A stretch of 14,389 nt of DNA from Thiobacillus sp. Lineage in GTDB: Bacteria; Pseudomonadota; Gammaproteobacteria; Burkholderiales; Thiobacillaceae. Below, piece after piece: positions 6,856 to 14,389 of the stretch. Both the position numbers and the translations under genes were made by a program. Below the pieces are notes generated by a model. That model saw only the letters and a list, made by a program, of their open reading frames with translations, ran no database searches and was not told where the DNA came from. Each line of letters begins with the position of its first letter. Position 1 is the first letter of the stretch. The stretch is from positions 1 to 14,389 of the forward strand of contig JAIWOL010000022.1 in the NCBI GenBank assembly GCA_020216925.1. Reading direction: 5' to 3'.

Positions 6856-7941
6856 ATGAGCCTTGCCTCCACGCCCGAAATCATCGAAGAACTCAAGGCC
6901 GGCCGCATGGTCGTGCTGGTTGACGAGGAAGACCGCGAAAACGAGGGCGACCTGGTGATGGCAGCCGAATTCGCCACCCCGGACGCCATCAACTTCATGG
7001 CGAAATACGGTCGCGGCCTGATCTGCCTCACCCTCACCGATGCGCGCTGCCGCCAACTGGGTCTGAAGCAGATGGTGACCGACAACCAGACGCCGCACGG
7101 CACCGCGTTCACGGTGTCGATCGAAGCTGCCGAAGGCGTGACCACCGGCATCTCCGCCGCCGACCGCGCCGTCACCATTCTGGCGGCCGTAAAAAAGGAT
7201 GCGAAGCCCACCGACATCATCCAGCCCGGGCACATTTTTCCGCTGCGCGCCCAGCCTGGCGGCGTGCTGGTGCGCGCCGGGCACACCGAAGCCGGCTGCG
7301 ATCTGGCCGCGCTGGCGGGCCTCGAACCCGCTTCGGTGATCTGCGAAATCCTCAAGGACGACGGCAGCATGGCGCGCCTGCCGGACCTGATTCCCTTCGC
7401 CCGGGAACACGGACTCAAGATCGGTGCCATCGCCGACCTCATCCACTATCGCAACCAGACTGAAAGCCTGGTCGAGCGCATTGCCGACCGGCCCATCCAG
7501 ACCGTCTACGGCGCGTTCCGCCTGCTCGCCTACCGCGACAAGTGCGCCAAGGAAACCCACCTTGCGCTGGTAAAGGGCGACATTCACGCCGACCGCGAAA
7601 CCCTGGTGCGCGTGCACGAACCGCTTTCCGTGATGGACTTTCTCGACGTCACCGGCGGCGGCCATTCGTGGCCCATCCTCGGCGCGTTGGAACGCATCGC
7701 CGGCTCGCAATCCGGTGTGATCGTGCTGCTGCACCGGCCGGAAACCGCCGATGCGCTGCTGACCCGCCTCAACCCCGCGCCGGTTGCGGATCGCAAGTAC
7801 GACCTGCGCGACTACGGCATCGGCGCGCAAATCCTGCGCGACCTTGGCGTCGGCAAAATGAAACTCCTGGCCAGCCCGCGCAAGATGCCGGCCATGGACG
7901 GCTTCGGTCTCGAAGTGACCGGTTATCTCGACAGGATGTGA
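6856..7941 (+). CDS. ribBA: RibBA-type fusion: 3,4-dihydroxy-2-butanone-4-phosphate synthase with degenerate GTP cyclohydrolase II-like domain (RibBX type)
   Basis: The N-terminal domain (about 1-200) makes 3,4-dihydroxy-2-butanone 4-phosphate from ribulose 5-phosphate. Its acidic active-site loop [10 protein letters not shown] (23-32) and the HTEAGCDLA segment (H143, E145) are intact. The C-terminal domain keeps the fold signature of GTP cyclohydrolase II ([27 protein letters not shown]). It lacks the zinc-binding cysteines: where the enzyme has SECLTGD...RCDCG, residues 251-265 read [15 protein letters not shown]. The GRGIGL substrate loop is also missing. This half is therefore probably not a GTP cyclohydrolase, which matches the fusion known as RibBX in Proteobacteria. 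The first pathway step must then come from a RibA gene elsewhere. The gene starts 4 nt after the ribE stop, so it is probably cotranscribed. Confidence 0.95.
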   Translation: MSLASTPEIIEELKAGRMVVLVDEEDRENEGDLVMAAEFATPDAINFMAKYGRGLICLTLTDARCRQLGLKQMVTDNQTPHGTAFTVSIEAAEGVTTGISAADRAVTILAAVKKDAKPTDIIQPGHIFPLRAQPGGVLVRAGHTEAGCDLAALAGLEPASVICEILKDDGSMARLPDLIPFAREHGLKIGAIADLIHYRNQTESLVERIADRPIQTVYGAFRLLAYRDKCAKETHLALVKGDIHADRETLVRVHEPLSVMDFLDVTGGGHSWPILGALERIAGSQSGVIVLLHRPETADALLTRLNPAPVADRKYDLRDYGIGAQILRDLGVGKMKLLASPRKMPAMDGFGLEVTGYLDRM

Positions 7942-7943
7942 TC

Positions 7944-8405
7944 ATGGGCATACACGGCAGCTACTCCCCCAACGATCCCGCACTCGCGGGCAGCGACAAA
8001 CGCATCGGCATCGTCGTCTGCCGCTTCAACGAGACAATCTGTGAAGGCCTGTTCGCTGCCTGCGCCCGCGAATTGAGCGCGCTCGGCGTGACGAAGGTGG
8101 AACGATTCTCCATTCCCGGTGCGCTGGAAGCCCCGCTCGCGCTACAGAAACTCGCGCAAAGCGGCCGCTACGACGCACTCGTCGCCATCGGCTGCGTGAT
8201 CCGGGGCGACACCTACCATTTCGAGATCGTCTGCAACGAATCCGCACGCGGCATCCTCGACGTGCAGCTCGAAACCGGCGTACCCATCGCCAACGTGATC
8301 CTCACCGTCGAAAGCGAGGAACAGGCGCACGCCCGCATCAGCGAAAAAGGCTCCGACGGCGCGCGCGTCGCGGTGGAAATGGCCAATCTCATGAAGCGCG
8401 TCTGA
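7944..8405 (+). CDS. ribH: 6,7-dimethyl-8-ribityllumazine synthase
   Basis: Lumazine synthase condenses the RibD-pathway pyrimidine with the RibB product, giving the substrate of RibE; the family forms pentamers or icosahedral shells in the cytoplasm. The 153-aa protein shows [17 protein letters not shown] at the N-terminus, the [12 protein letters not shown] segment, and the catalytic histidine in [10 protein letters not shown], all in family order. The ATG lies 2 nt after the ribBA stop, with AGGA 7 nt upstream inside the end of that gene, so translation is probably coupled. The frame is open upstream through ribBA in another register, and that part is not gene sequence. Confidence 0.97.
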   Translation: MGIHGSYSPNDPALAGSDKRIGIVVCRFNETICEGLFAACARELSALGVTKVERFSIPGALEAPLALQKLAQSGRYDALVAIGCVIRGDTYHFEIVCNESARGILDVQLETGVPIANVILTVESEEQAHARISEKGSDGARVAVEMANLMKRV

Positions 8406-8406
8406 C

Positions 8407-8841
8407 ATGGCCGGCTCGCGCAAGCTCGCCCGGGAATTCACCCTGCAGGGGCTCTATGCCTGGCACGTCGGCGGCACCGACGTCACCCTCATCATCGCCA
8501 ACCTTGCCGAAGACGACCAGTTCAGGCGCGCCGATGAGGACTACTTCCGCACCCTGCTCTACGGCGTGCTGAAGGAAGAAGACCTGCTCGCCGGGCATCT
8601 GGCCCCCGCGCTCGACCGCCCGCTCGAAGACCTGTCGCCCATCGAGCGCGGCATCCTTCTCATCGGCAGCTACGAGCTTGCCCGCTGCCCCGATGTCCCG
8701 CTGTCGGTCGTCATCAACGAAGGCATCGAGCTGGCAAAAAAATTCGGCGGCACCGACGGCCACAAGTTCGTCAACGGCGTGCTCGACAAGCTGGGACTGG
8801 CCCTGCGCCCCATCGAAGCAGGCCAGCGCAAGCAGCGCTGA
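8407..8841 (+). CDS. nusB: Transcription antitermination factor NusB
   Basis: NusB pairs with NusE (ribosomal protein S10) and binds boxA RNA in rRNA leaders to prevent premature termination. The 144-aa all-helical protein has the family N-terminus (SRKLAREFTLQGLYAW) and the C-terminal signature SVVINEGIELAKKFGGTDGHKFVNGVLDKL. The ATG comes 1 nt after the ribH stop (TGACATG), an arrangement typical of coupled ribH-nusB pairs. The two are linked in very many bacteria, so the context supports the call. No separate promoter is visible in front of it. Confidence 0.97.
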   Translation: MAGSRKLAREFTLQGLYAWHVGGTDVTLIIANLAEDDQFRRADEDYFRTLLYGVLKEEDLLAGHLAPALDRPLEDLSPIERGILLIGSYELARCPDVPLSVVINEGIELAKKFGGTDGHKFVNGVLDKLGLALRPIEAGQRKQR

Positions 8842-8879
8842 ACGCAGCGCGCCCCCTCCACGCACCCCATCCCCTGACC

Positions 8880-9836
8880 GTGGAATTCGACCTCATCGCC
8901 CGCCACTTCACCCGCGCCACCCCCGGTGCCGTGCTGGGCGTGGGCGATGACTGCGCCCTGGTCTCGCCCACCCCAGGCAAGCAACTGGCGGTCACCACCG
9001 ATCTGCTGATCGAAGGCCGCCATTTCATGCCACAGGATGGCCCCGCCGGACTCGGCCACAAGACCGCGGCAGTGAACCTGTCCGACCTGGCCGCGATGGG
9101 CGCCACGCCGCGCTGGGCCACCTTGCAGATTGCCCTGCCCGCGGCCGACGACGCCTGGCTTGCCGCCTACGCGCGCGGCCTGTTCCGCATGCTCGACGGC
9201 CACGGCTGCGAACTGGTCGGCGGCGACACCACGCGCGCCGACGTGCGGACCTTTGGCCTCACCGTAATCGGCGAAATCGATCCCGGCCGCGCGCTCACGC
9301 GCAGCGGCGCCCGGCCGGGCGAAGACGTCTGGGTATCGGGCGCGATCGGCTCGGCCGCGCTGGCGCTGGCCTACCGTCAGGGACGGCTGTTCATGGAACA
9401 GATTCACGCCGCGCAAGTGCTGCCCGCGCTCTACCTGCCGACGCCCCGCGTCGAACTGGGACGGGCGCTCGTCGGTCTGGCAAGCGCCGCCATCGACATC
9501 TCGGACGGCCTCTGCGCCGATCTTGGCCACATTCTCGCCCGCTCCGGCGTGGGGGCAGAGCTCGATTTCGCAGCCGTTCCCGTGCCCGAGGCCGCCCGCG
9601 GCTACCTGCATGAAGCCGCCGCCATCGAAGCCGTCCTGGCAGGCGGCGACGACTACGAACTGTGCTTTACCGCGCCAGCGCCGCAGCGCGCCGCCATCGA
9701 AGCCGCGGCAGCGGCCGTCGGCGTGCGCGTCACGCGCATCGGCACGACGCGCGCGCGCGCCGGTCTCGACGTGCGCGACGCCCAGGGTAAAGTGATGCCA
9801 GTTGCCAGAACGGGGTACGACCACTTTGCAACCTGA
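8880..9836 (+). CDS. thiL: Thiamine-monophosphate kinase
   Basis: ThiL phosphorylates thiamine monophosphate to the active cofactor thiamine diphosphate, using ATP. The 318-aa protein shows the family motifs in order: GVGDDCAL, TTDLLIEGRHF, NLSDLAAMGA, GGDTTRA, DISDGLCADLGHI and GGDDYELCFT. These include the aspartates that bind magnesium and ATP. The start is a GTG at 8880; it gives VEFDLIARHFTR, the standard N-terminus, and no ATG fits. It begins 38 bp after nusB, and its last 11 nt overlap the proposed pgpA start. Confidence 0.96.
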   Translation: MEFDLIARHFTRATPGAVLGVGDDCALVSPTPGKQLAVTTDLLIEGRHFMPQDGPAGLGHKTAAVNLSDLAAMGATPRWATLQIALPAADDAWLAAYARGLFRMLDGHGCELVGGDTTRADVRTFGLTVIGEIDPGRALTRSGARPGEDVWVSGAIGSAALALAYRQGRLFMEQIHAAQVLPALYLPTPRVELGRALVGLASAAIDISDGLCADLGHILARSGVGAELDFAAVPVPEAARGYLHEAAAIEAVLAGGDDYELCFTAPAPQRAAIEAAAAAVGVRVTRIGTTRARAGLDVRDAQGKVMPVARTGYDHFAT

Positions 9837-10305
9837 CCTGCGTTTTCTGCTGGCGCATCCCGCGCACCTCATCGCGCTGGGCTTGGGCAGCGGGCTCGCG
9901 CCCAAAGCGCCCGGCACGGTCGGCACCCTGCTCGGCCTGCCCTTGTTCTGGGCCATCAGCGCCATCGCCCCCGACCTGCCCAACCAGATTATCCTGATCG
10001 CAGCAGCCTTTTTGCTGGGCATCTGGGCCTGCGCCCGGACCGGCCGCGCCCTGGGCGTGGCCGATCACGGCGGCATGGTGTGGGACGAAATCGTCGCCTT
10101 CGCCCTGGTGCTGCTGTTCACGCCCGCAGGCTGGGCCTGGATGCTGGCGGCCTTTGGCCTGTTCCGTCTCTTCGACATCGTCAAGCCCTGGCCCATCCGC
10201 CTGTGCGACGCCCGCCTCAAAAACGGCTTTGGCGTGATGTTCGACGATCTGCTCGCGGCAGGCTACGCTATCGCCTGTCTGCAACTGGCCGCCCCCATCA
10301 TCTGA
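9826..10305 (+). CDS. pgpA: Phosphatidylglycerophosphatase A
   Basis: PgpA removes phosphate from phosphatidylglycerophosphate to make phosphatidylglycerol, at the inner membrane. The 159-aa protein has several membrane segments and the conserved blocks GSGLAPKAPGTVGTL, MVWDEIVAFAL and FRLFDIVKPWPI, with the acidic residues that bind magnesium. I place the start at the TTG at 9826, 11 nt inside the end of thiL, because it gives MQPDLRFLLAHPAH, close to the family N-terminus; a GGGG block lies 10 nt upstream. An alternative TTG at 9802 would add eight residues that do not look like the family. Translation is probably coupled to thiL. The thiL-pgpA-pncC order is a known conserved arrangement. 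Confidence 0.93.
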   Translation: MQPDLRFLLAHPAHLIALGLGSGLAPKAPGTVGTLLGLPLFWAISAIAPDLPNQIILIAAAFLLGIWACARTGRALGVADHGGMVWDEIVAFALVLLFTPAGWAWMLAAFGLFRLFDIVKPWPIRLCDARLKNGFGVMFDDLLAAGYAIACLQLAAPII

Positions 10306-10306
10306 C

Positions 10307-10804
10307 ATGGCGCGCACGCCCGATTCCGAACTCTTTGCACTGGCCACCGAACTCGGCGGCAAACTGGCCGCGCGCGGCTGGATGCTCGCCACCGCCGAAT
10401 CCTGCACCGGCGGCTGGGTATCGATGCTGCTCACCTCGCTACCCGGCAGCAGCGCCTGGTTCGAGCGCGGCTACGTCACCTATTCCAACGCATCCAAAGT
10501 CGAACTGCTGGGCGTGCCCCCCGCCCTGCTCGACGCCGTGGGCGCCGTGGCCGAAGACACCGCGCAGGCCATGGCCCGGGGCGCGCTGCAACGCAGCCAT
10601 GCGCAGGCCGCGCTGGCGATCACCGGCATTGCCGGTCCCGGCGGCGGCACCCGCGAAAAACCCGTGGGCCTGGTGTGTTACGGCTGGGCGCTGGCCGACG
10701 GCACGACCCTCACCTCCACCTGCCGGCTCGACGGCGACCGCGAGGAAATCCGCTCGCGCGCGGTTGCCGCCGCCTTGCGCGGCATGATCGAATTGCTAGG
10801 CTAA
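10307..10804 (+). CDS. pncC: Nicotinamide-nucleotide amidohydrolase (PncC, CinA C-terminal domain family)
   Basis: PncC deamidates nicotinamide mononucleotide to nicotinate mononucleotide, recycling NMN released by the NAD-dependent DNA ligase. The 165-aa protein is the stand-alone CinA C-terminal domain. It shows TAESCTGGWVSMLLTSLPGSSAWFERG with the active-site serine region, then YVTYSNASKVELLGV and ITGIAGPGGGTREKPVGLV, all close to the E. coli protein. The ATG lies 1 nt after the pgpA stop. It is the last plus-strand gene of the cluster; only 6 bp separate its stop from the stop of the converging DUF3617 gene, with no room for a standard terminator. In many Proteobacteria recA follows directly, but here two inverted genes intervene. 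Confidence 0.94.
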   Translation: MARTPDSELFALATELGGKLAARGWMLATAESCTGGWVSMLLTSLPGSSAWFERGYVTYSNASKVELLGVPPALLDAVGAVAEDTAQAMARGALQRSHAQAALAITGIAGPGGGTREKPVGLVCYGWALADGTTLTSTCRLDGDREEIRSRAVAAALRGMIELLG

Positions 10805-10810
10805 AGCCGC

Positions 10811-11233
10811 TTATTTGCAGTTGCCGATGCGGCGCGCCCTAAGCGTCTGCACAAAGGCGGAAACGCCGTCCATGGCAGGCTGGAACGCCCCCTTCATCGT
10901 CATCTCGTAACCCGCGGCATGGCTGGAACCGCTGGCTTCACCCACCAGGGTACGGCCCTCGGACACGCAGCGGAAACGGTACGACACCTTGCTGCCGCGC
11001 TGCTGCAAATCACTGAGTTTGCACTCGCCGCCCTCGGGCACATAGGCCTTGCCGCTTCTGACGTCTTCCGCCTTGAGGCAATTGCGGAACTGCATGGCGG
11101 GCATCTGCATCGGCATGCCCGGCAGGCTCATGCGCATTTCCACCTCATACAGACCCGGCGCGGGTTCACTGGCCGCAGCCATACCCACGCCGCCCATCGC
11201 AAGCACGGCTACACACACTGCACATCGCATCAT
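10811..11233 (-). CDS. DUF3617 family periplasmic protein
   Basis: The 140-aa protein has a Sec signal peptide (hydrophobic residues about 4-20, likely cut near AAA/SEP at 20-22), so it is periplasmic. The mature part begins PGLYEVEMRMSLPGMPMQMP, the PGLWE-like start I associate with DUF3617. Four cysteines (C52, C71, C89, C139) could form two disulfides; RNCL and the C-terminal GNC are typical positions. Its function is unknown. The start codons at 11231-11233 and 11228-11230 both follow a strong AGGAGG, so the exact start is uncertain by one residue. It lies 81 bp downstream of the WYL regulator on the same strand; a TACACT hexamer (11263-11268) could be a -10, but with no good -35. The two genes may form one unit. 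Confidence 0.82.
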   Translation of the reverse strand: MMRCAVCVAVLAMGGVGMAAASEPAPGLYEVEMRMSLPGMPMQMPAMQFRNCLKAEDVRSGKAYVPEGGECKLSDLQQRGSKVSYRFRCVSEGRTLVGEASGSSHAAGYEMTMKGAFQPAMDGVSAFVQTLRARRIGNCK

Positions 11234-11314
11234 GGCTCCTCCTCTGACTGACAGATCGCGCCAGTGTAGCAGTTGAATCGCCCGGCGACCCCGCCCGCTC
11301 CGGACCGGCGCGCG

Positions 11315-12202
11315 TCAGCGAAACGCCCAGGCCGCAAACGGTTCCACGTCCTCGCGGTTGGCCACCACCAGTTGCCAGGCTTGCGGGTTCATCGTATGGC
11401 CCGCAGTGGTATCCACCCCCAGCCGCTGCAACACATAACCCAGCAGCGCCCGGCGTACAGTCAACTCGATCACCTCGCCGCTGGCGCCATAATCGAACAG
11501 CAGGCTGGCGCGGCGGTCGGCGTCCAGGCCCGGATGCGGCACCAGTTCCAGTCGCACCCACTCCACCCACTCCTCGTCGTATTCCTCGGCCGACTCGGCA
11601 GGCGTATCCAGCAGACTTGCCTCGACAATGCGCGACAGCACGAAATCCCGGAACGCGCCGTTTGCCTCGCAATACGCCCGCACATGCCAGCGCAGCCCGG
11701 TATCGACCAGCGTATGGGGCTCCAGCACCCGCGCCTCGGTCGAGCTGCCGGTCATCGAGTGATACACCACGCGCACCTGCCGCCGGCCGAACATGGCGCG
11801 GGTGATCTGCGCCAGAACGGTGCGGCCGGGCAGACGCACAGGCAGCGGCAGGCTGGCAGTGGACAGGCCGTAAATGCGCGTATCGCCGAACGGCCCGTTG
11901 GCCACCGCCAGATTGGCCGCAATGGCCGGCAAGGCCGCAGCAGGCGTCAAGTCTGCGAACACCGGCGCAAAACCCGGCATGGGCACAAAACCGAACACCG
12001 CATGGTTATAGCCCAGATTGCCGGGCGCCAGATCGCCATACAGTTTCAGATCCTTGGTCGCGGCCGGGTCCGACAGCCCGAACGCGCGCGCCACATCGCC
12101 GCGCGTGACCACACCCGCATACCAGGCCATGCACTCGATGTACTGCAAGCGCTGGCGCGTCGCCCATTTCAGGTCGGCCAGCATTTTTTCTCGGGAAGAC
12201 AT
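11315..12202 (-). CDS. WYL-domain transcriptional regulator (BrxR/CapW-like architecture)
   Basis: The 295-aa protein is read as three parts. An N-terminal winged helix-turn-helix (about 13-75) contains TRGDVARAFGLSDPAATKDL and LAPGNLGYN. A WYL domain (about 135-200) has YHSMTG, RVLEPHTLV, the core RWHVRAYCE (171-179, with WHV in place of WYL) and RDFVLSRI. A WCX-like C-terminal domain (about 215-290) has RRALLGYVLQRLGVDTT. This layout and these phrases match regulators of the BrxR/CapW group, often found near phage-defence systems, and WYL proteins elsewhere sense nucleic acids or DNA damage. No defence genes are seen here. The ATG at 12202 has GGAGG 4 nt upstream; the GTG at 12205 is too close to it. 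It is divergent from recA, so it could control itself, DUF3617, recA or a distant target. Confidence 0.87.
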   Translation of the reverse strand: MSSREKMLADLKWATRQRLQYIECMAWYAGVVTRGDVARAFGLSDPAATKDLKLYGDLAPGNLGYNHAVFGFVPMPGFAPVFADLTPAAALPAIAANLAVANGPFGDTRIYGLSTASLPLPVRLPGRTVLAQITRAMFGRRQVRVVYHSMTGSSTEARVLEPHTLVDTGLRWHVRAYCEANGAFRDFVLSRIVEASLLDTPAESAEEYDEEWVEWVRLELVPHPGLDADRRASLLFDYGASGEVIELTVRRALLGYVLQRLGVDTTAGHTMNPQAWQLVVANREDVEPFAAWAFR

Positions 12203-12231
12203 CACACCTCCGCAACGGATGGCCCGAAGGC

Positions 12232-12259
12232 ATTATAGAGACGTTGCGCGACGAGATAA
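12232..12259 (-). promoter_or_regulatory. Promoter of the WYL regulator gene
   Basis: The minus strand has a perfect TATAAT (12232-12237), and a TTATCT -35-like hexamer (12254-12259) at 16 bp. Expected start is near 12225, about 23 nt before the ATG at 12202. The 7-bp inverted pair CGCAACG (12211-12217) and CGTTGCG (12242-12248) brackets the -10, which is the right place for an autorepression site, but a 7-bp match in 150 bp can arise by chance. Confidence 0.5.
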
Positions 12260-12261
12260 GG

Positions 12262-12290
12262 TATTTTTTATTTAGGTGATATTTTTTATT
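12262..12290 (+). repeat. Direct repeat of an 11-bp AT tract upstream of recA
   Basis: TATTTTTTATT occurs at 12262-12272 and again at 12280-12290, with an 18-bp period. The second copy runs into the recA -35. Its position fits an UP element that contacts the RNA polymerase alpha subunit, or a site for a regulator bound to both copies. Confidence 0.6.
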
Positions 12291-12317
12291 GACACATGAA
12301 ATTGTATTAACTACAGT
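12289..12317 (+). promoter_or_regulatory. Sigma70 promoter of recA
   Basis: TTGACA (12289-12294, a perfect -35) and TACAGT (12312-12317) are separated by exactly 17 bp. Transcription would begin near 12324. A LexA-like sequence overlaps the -10: TTGT (12302-12305), 7 nt, ACAG (12313-12316). This differs from the CTGT-N8-ACAG form by the first base and the spacing, so LexA control cannot be assumed. Confidence 0.75.
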
Positions 12318-12360
12318 TCACCTCATGCAGCCCCCCCTGCCCCACCCCCAGGAGATTCCC

Positions 12361-13393
<1,033 letters not shown>

Positions 13394-13416
<23 letters not shown>

Positions 13417-13849
13417 TCCGGCCAGCCTGCGCCAGCGCGCGCTCGGCTACCTGGCACGGCGCGAGCATAGCCGGCTCGACCTGGCGCGCAAGCTCGAACG
13501 CGCCGGCTTTACGCCCGACGCCATCGGGCCAGTTCTGGATGAATTCGAAACGAAAAACTGGCTATCGGACAAGCGCTTTGCCGAAAGCTGGGTGGCGGAT
13601 CACCGTGCGCGCACCGGTTGCATCAAACTGGCCTACGACCTGCGCCAGCACGGCATCAGCGACACGCTCATCGAGACCATTCTGCGTGACAACCGTGATA
13701 GCGAACTAGAACGTGCGATTGCAGTGTGGAACAAGAAATTCGGGAGCACGCCCACCAACCCTGCCGAGAAAGCGAAACAAATCCGCTTCATGCTAAGCAG
13801 GGGGTTCACAAATGAAATCATTCAGCGATCGTTGAAGATGACGGAGTAA
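13394..13849 (+). CDS. recX: Regulatory protein RecX
   Basis: RecX binds and limits RecA filaments. The 151-aa protein shows the family start [29 protein letters not shown], then [29 protein letters not shown], and the helical repeats continue to [17 protein letters not shown]. The ATG at 13394 lies 23 nt inside recA in another frame, with a purine-rich AGAAGAAA stretch just before it; no other start fits, so translation is probably coupled to recA. The second half of the gene (from about 13680) is visibly less GC-rich than the first half and uses AT-ending codons more (AAA, GAT, ATT, CTA), unlike recA and the genes upstream. This may reflect a junction or relaxed selection. Confidence 0.94.
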
Positions 13850-13882
13850 GCACGCGCACCTAAGCTGACCACAATGCTCTCC

Positions 13883-14298
13883 TTAAGGTATCCAGCCTTG
13901 CGCCCAATAACGCGGCGAAAGGCTATCGTGCTGTTCTAAATATGTAGCGGTGGCCTCCGGCCGGTTCAGAATTTCTGGCCACACTCCCCACAGCAAGCCC
14001 GCCATGGCCAATAGCATGACCAGCCGCACACCTGTGGTAACCAAGATGCCAGCCGGTCTTTCTCCTAGGGAATAATCCTTAAAATGCAGTCCCAATGCCC
14101 AACCGGCAAGAATCGCCAACCAGGTTTGCGTATAGGGAATCACGATCACACCATCAACCATTGACTGCACCCCTGCCCCCAGCAAGGCGATCAACAGTGC
14201 CAGACGCAAAGGATCAACCTCCCTCCAAAGCGGCTTTGCAAACGCCACGAGTCCATACAAAACCACACCCATGGCCACCAGCATTGCAGGAATACCCC
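13883..14298 (-). pseudogene. C-terminal remnant of an O-antigen ligase/PglL-like membrane protein
   Basis: About 138 codons remain of a membrane protein. Several hydrophobic segments are visible (AMLVAMGVVLYGLVAFA; LALLIALLGAGVQSMVDG; TWLAILAGWALGL; VRLVMLLAMAGLLWGVW). The phrases SMVDGVIVIPYTQTWLAILAGW and the end LSPRYWAQGWIP resemble the C-terminal part of Wzy_C/PglL-type O-antigen ligases or oligosaccharyltransferases; whole proteins of that family are several hundred residues, so most is missing. The frame runs to a GTG at 14311, but the last codons before that lie in transposon-end-like sequence and a stop lies just upstream, so no true start is seen. The remnant converges on recX with a 33-bp gap and has lower GC than the rest of the window. 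The family call is moderate. Confidence 0.6.
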
Positions 14299-14389
14299 TG
14301 TCAAGCGACACGCAGATTTAACCCCCTGACGACATCTGGAATTGACCCCCTGGGTTAATCAACTTTCCGACGTGATCGGGGTGGGGGCA
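14299..14389. mobile_element. End of a transposable element (IS21-like by its repeats), running off the window
   Basis: From 14299 the sequence starts TGTCAAGCGACA and contains two close copies of a 13-bp motif: ATTTAACCCCCTG (14316-14328) and AATTGACCCCCTG (14340-14352), 11 of 13 identical and 24 bp apart. Ends starting with TG and carrying several internal direct repeats are a feature of IS21-family elements. No transposase is in the window, so the family is a suggestion. The left limit is placed where the homology of the membrane protein stops making sense. Confidence 0.45.

Noticed and set aside
5610..7442. 610-codon minus-strand open frame across ribD, ribE and ribBA
   Set aside because: It spans three real genes on the other strand and has Arg/Ala-rich composition typical of a GC-rich shadow frame.
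10802..10815. Bidirectional terminator between pncC and the DUF3617 gene
   Set aside because: Only 6 bp separate the two stops, and no stem with a T-run was found there.
12302..12316. LexA (SOS) box at recA
   Set aside because: TTGT-N7-ACAG misses both the first base and the 8-nt spacing of CTGT-N8-ACAG, so I do not list it as a site; it is discussed as a finding.
12325..12360. Upstream in-frame ATG as the recA start
   Set aside because: It coincides with the predicted transcription start and lacks a ribosome binding site, while the ATG at 12361 has AGGAG.

Overview
The window is a GC-rich stretch of bacterial chromosome, most likely from a betaproteobacterium of the Thiobacillus/Sulfuricella/Nitrosomonadales kind. 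I infer this from the Coq7-type ubiquinone hydroxylase, the gene order nrdR-ribD-ribE-ribBA-ribH-nusB-thiL-pgpA-pncC followed by recA-recX, and the protein sequences. No species can be named from the sequence alone.

Left part (1-2227, all minus strand): a 42-residue basic small protein with a strong hairpin in its leader, coq7 for ubiquinone synthesis, and an orphan Tat-exported TRAP-type solute-binding protein with no permease genes beside it. A divergent promoter region (about 2228-2334) separates these from glyA.

Middle part (2335-10804, all plus strand): glyA and nrdR are separated by an unusual heptamer-built hairpin of about 66 nt that starts in the glyA stop codon region. An exported alpha-carbonic anhydrase follows, placed between nrdR and ribD. 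The flavin genes come next: ribD, then a visible promoter, then ribE, a RibBA-type fusion whose GTP cyclohydrolase II half has lost its zinc cysteines, and ribH. The cluster runs on through nusB, thiL, pgpA and pncC with overlaps or very short gaps, so translational coupling is likely. These genes cover riboflavin synthesis, antitermination, thiamine diphosphate synthesis, phosphatidylglycerol synthesis and NMN recycling.

Right part (10811-14389): two inverted genes, a DUF3617 periplasmic protein and a WYL-domain regulator of the BrxR/CapW-like architecture, sit between pncC and recA, which are neighbours in many Proteobacteria. The regulator is divergent from recA and shares an AT-rich intergenic region with it. 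recA has a near-consensus sigma70 promoter, and recX overlaps its end. Base composition falls through the second half of recX. After recX comes the C-terminal remnant of an O-antigen ligase/PglL-like membrane protein on the minus strand, apparently cut by the end of a transposable element that runs off the window.

Most of the window is ordinary housekeeping DNA. The parts that depart from the usual layout are the glyA-nrdR hairpin, the WYL/DUF3617 insertion at recA, the degenerate RibBA half, and the composition break with mobile-element end at the right edge. I see no CRISPR array, no rRNA or tRNA gene, and no gene-free stretch over 300 bases.
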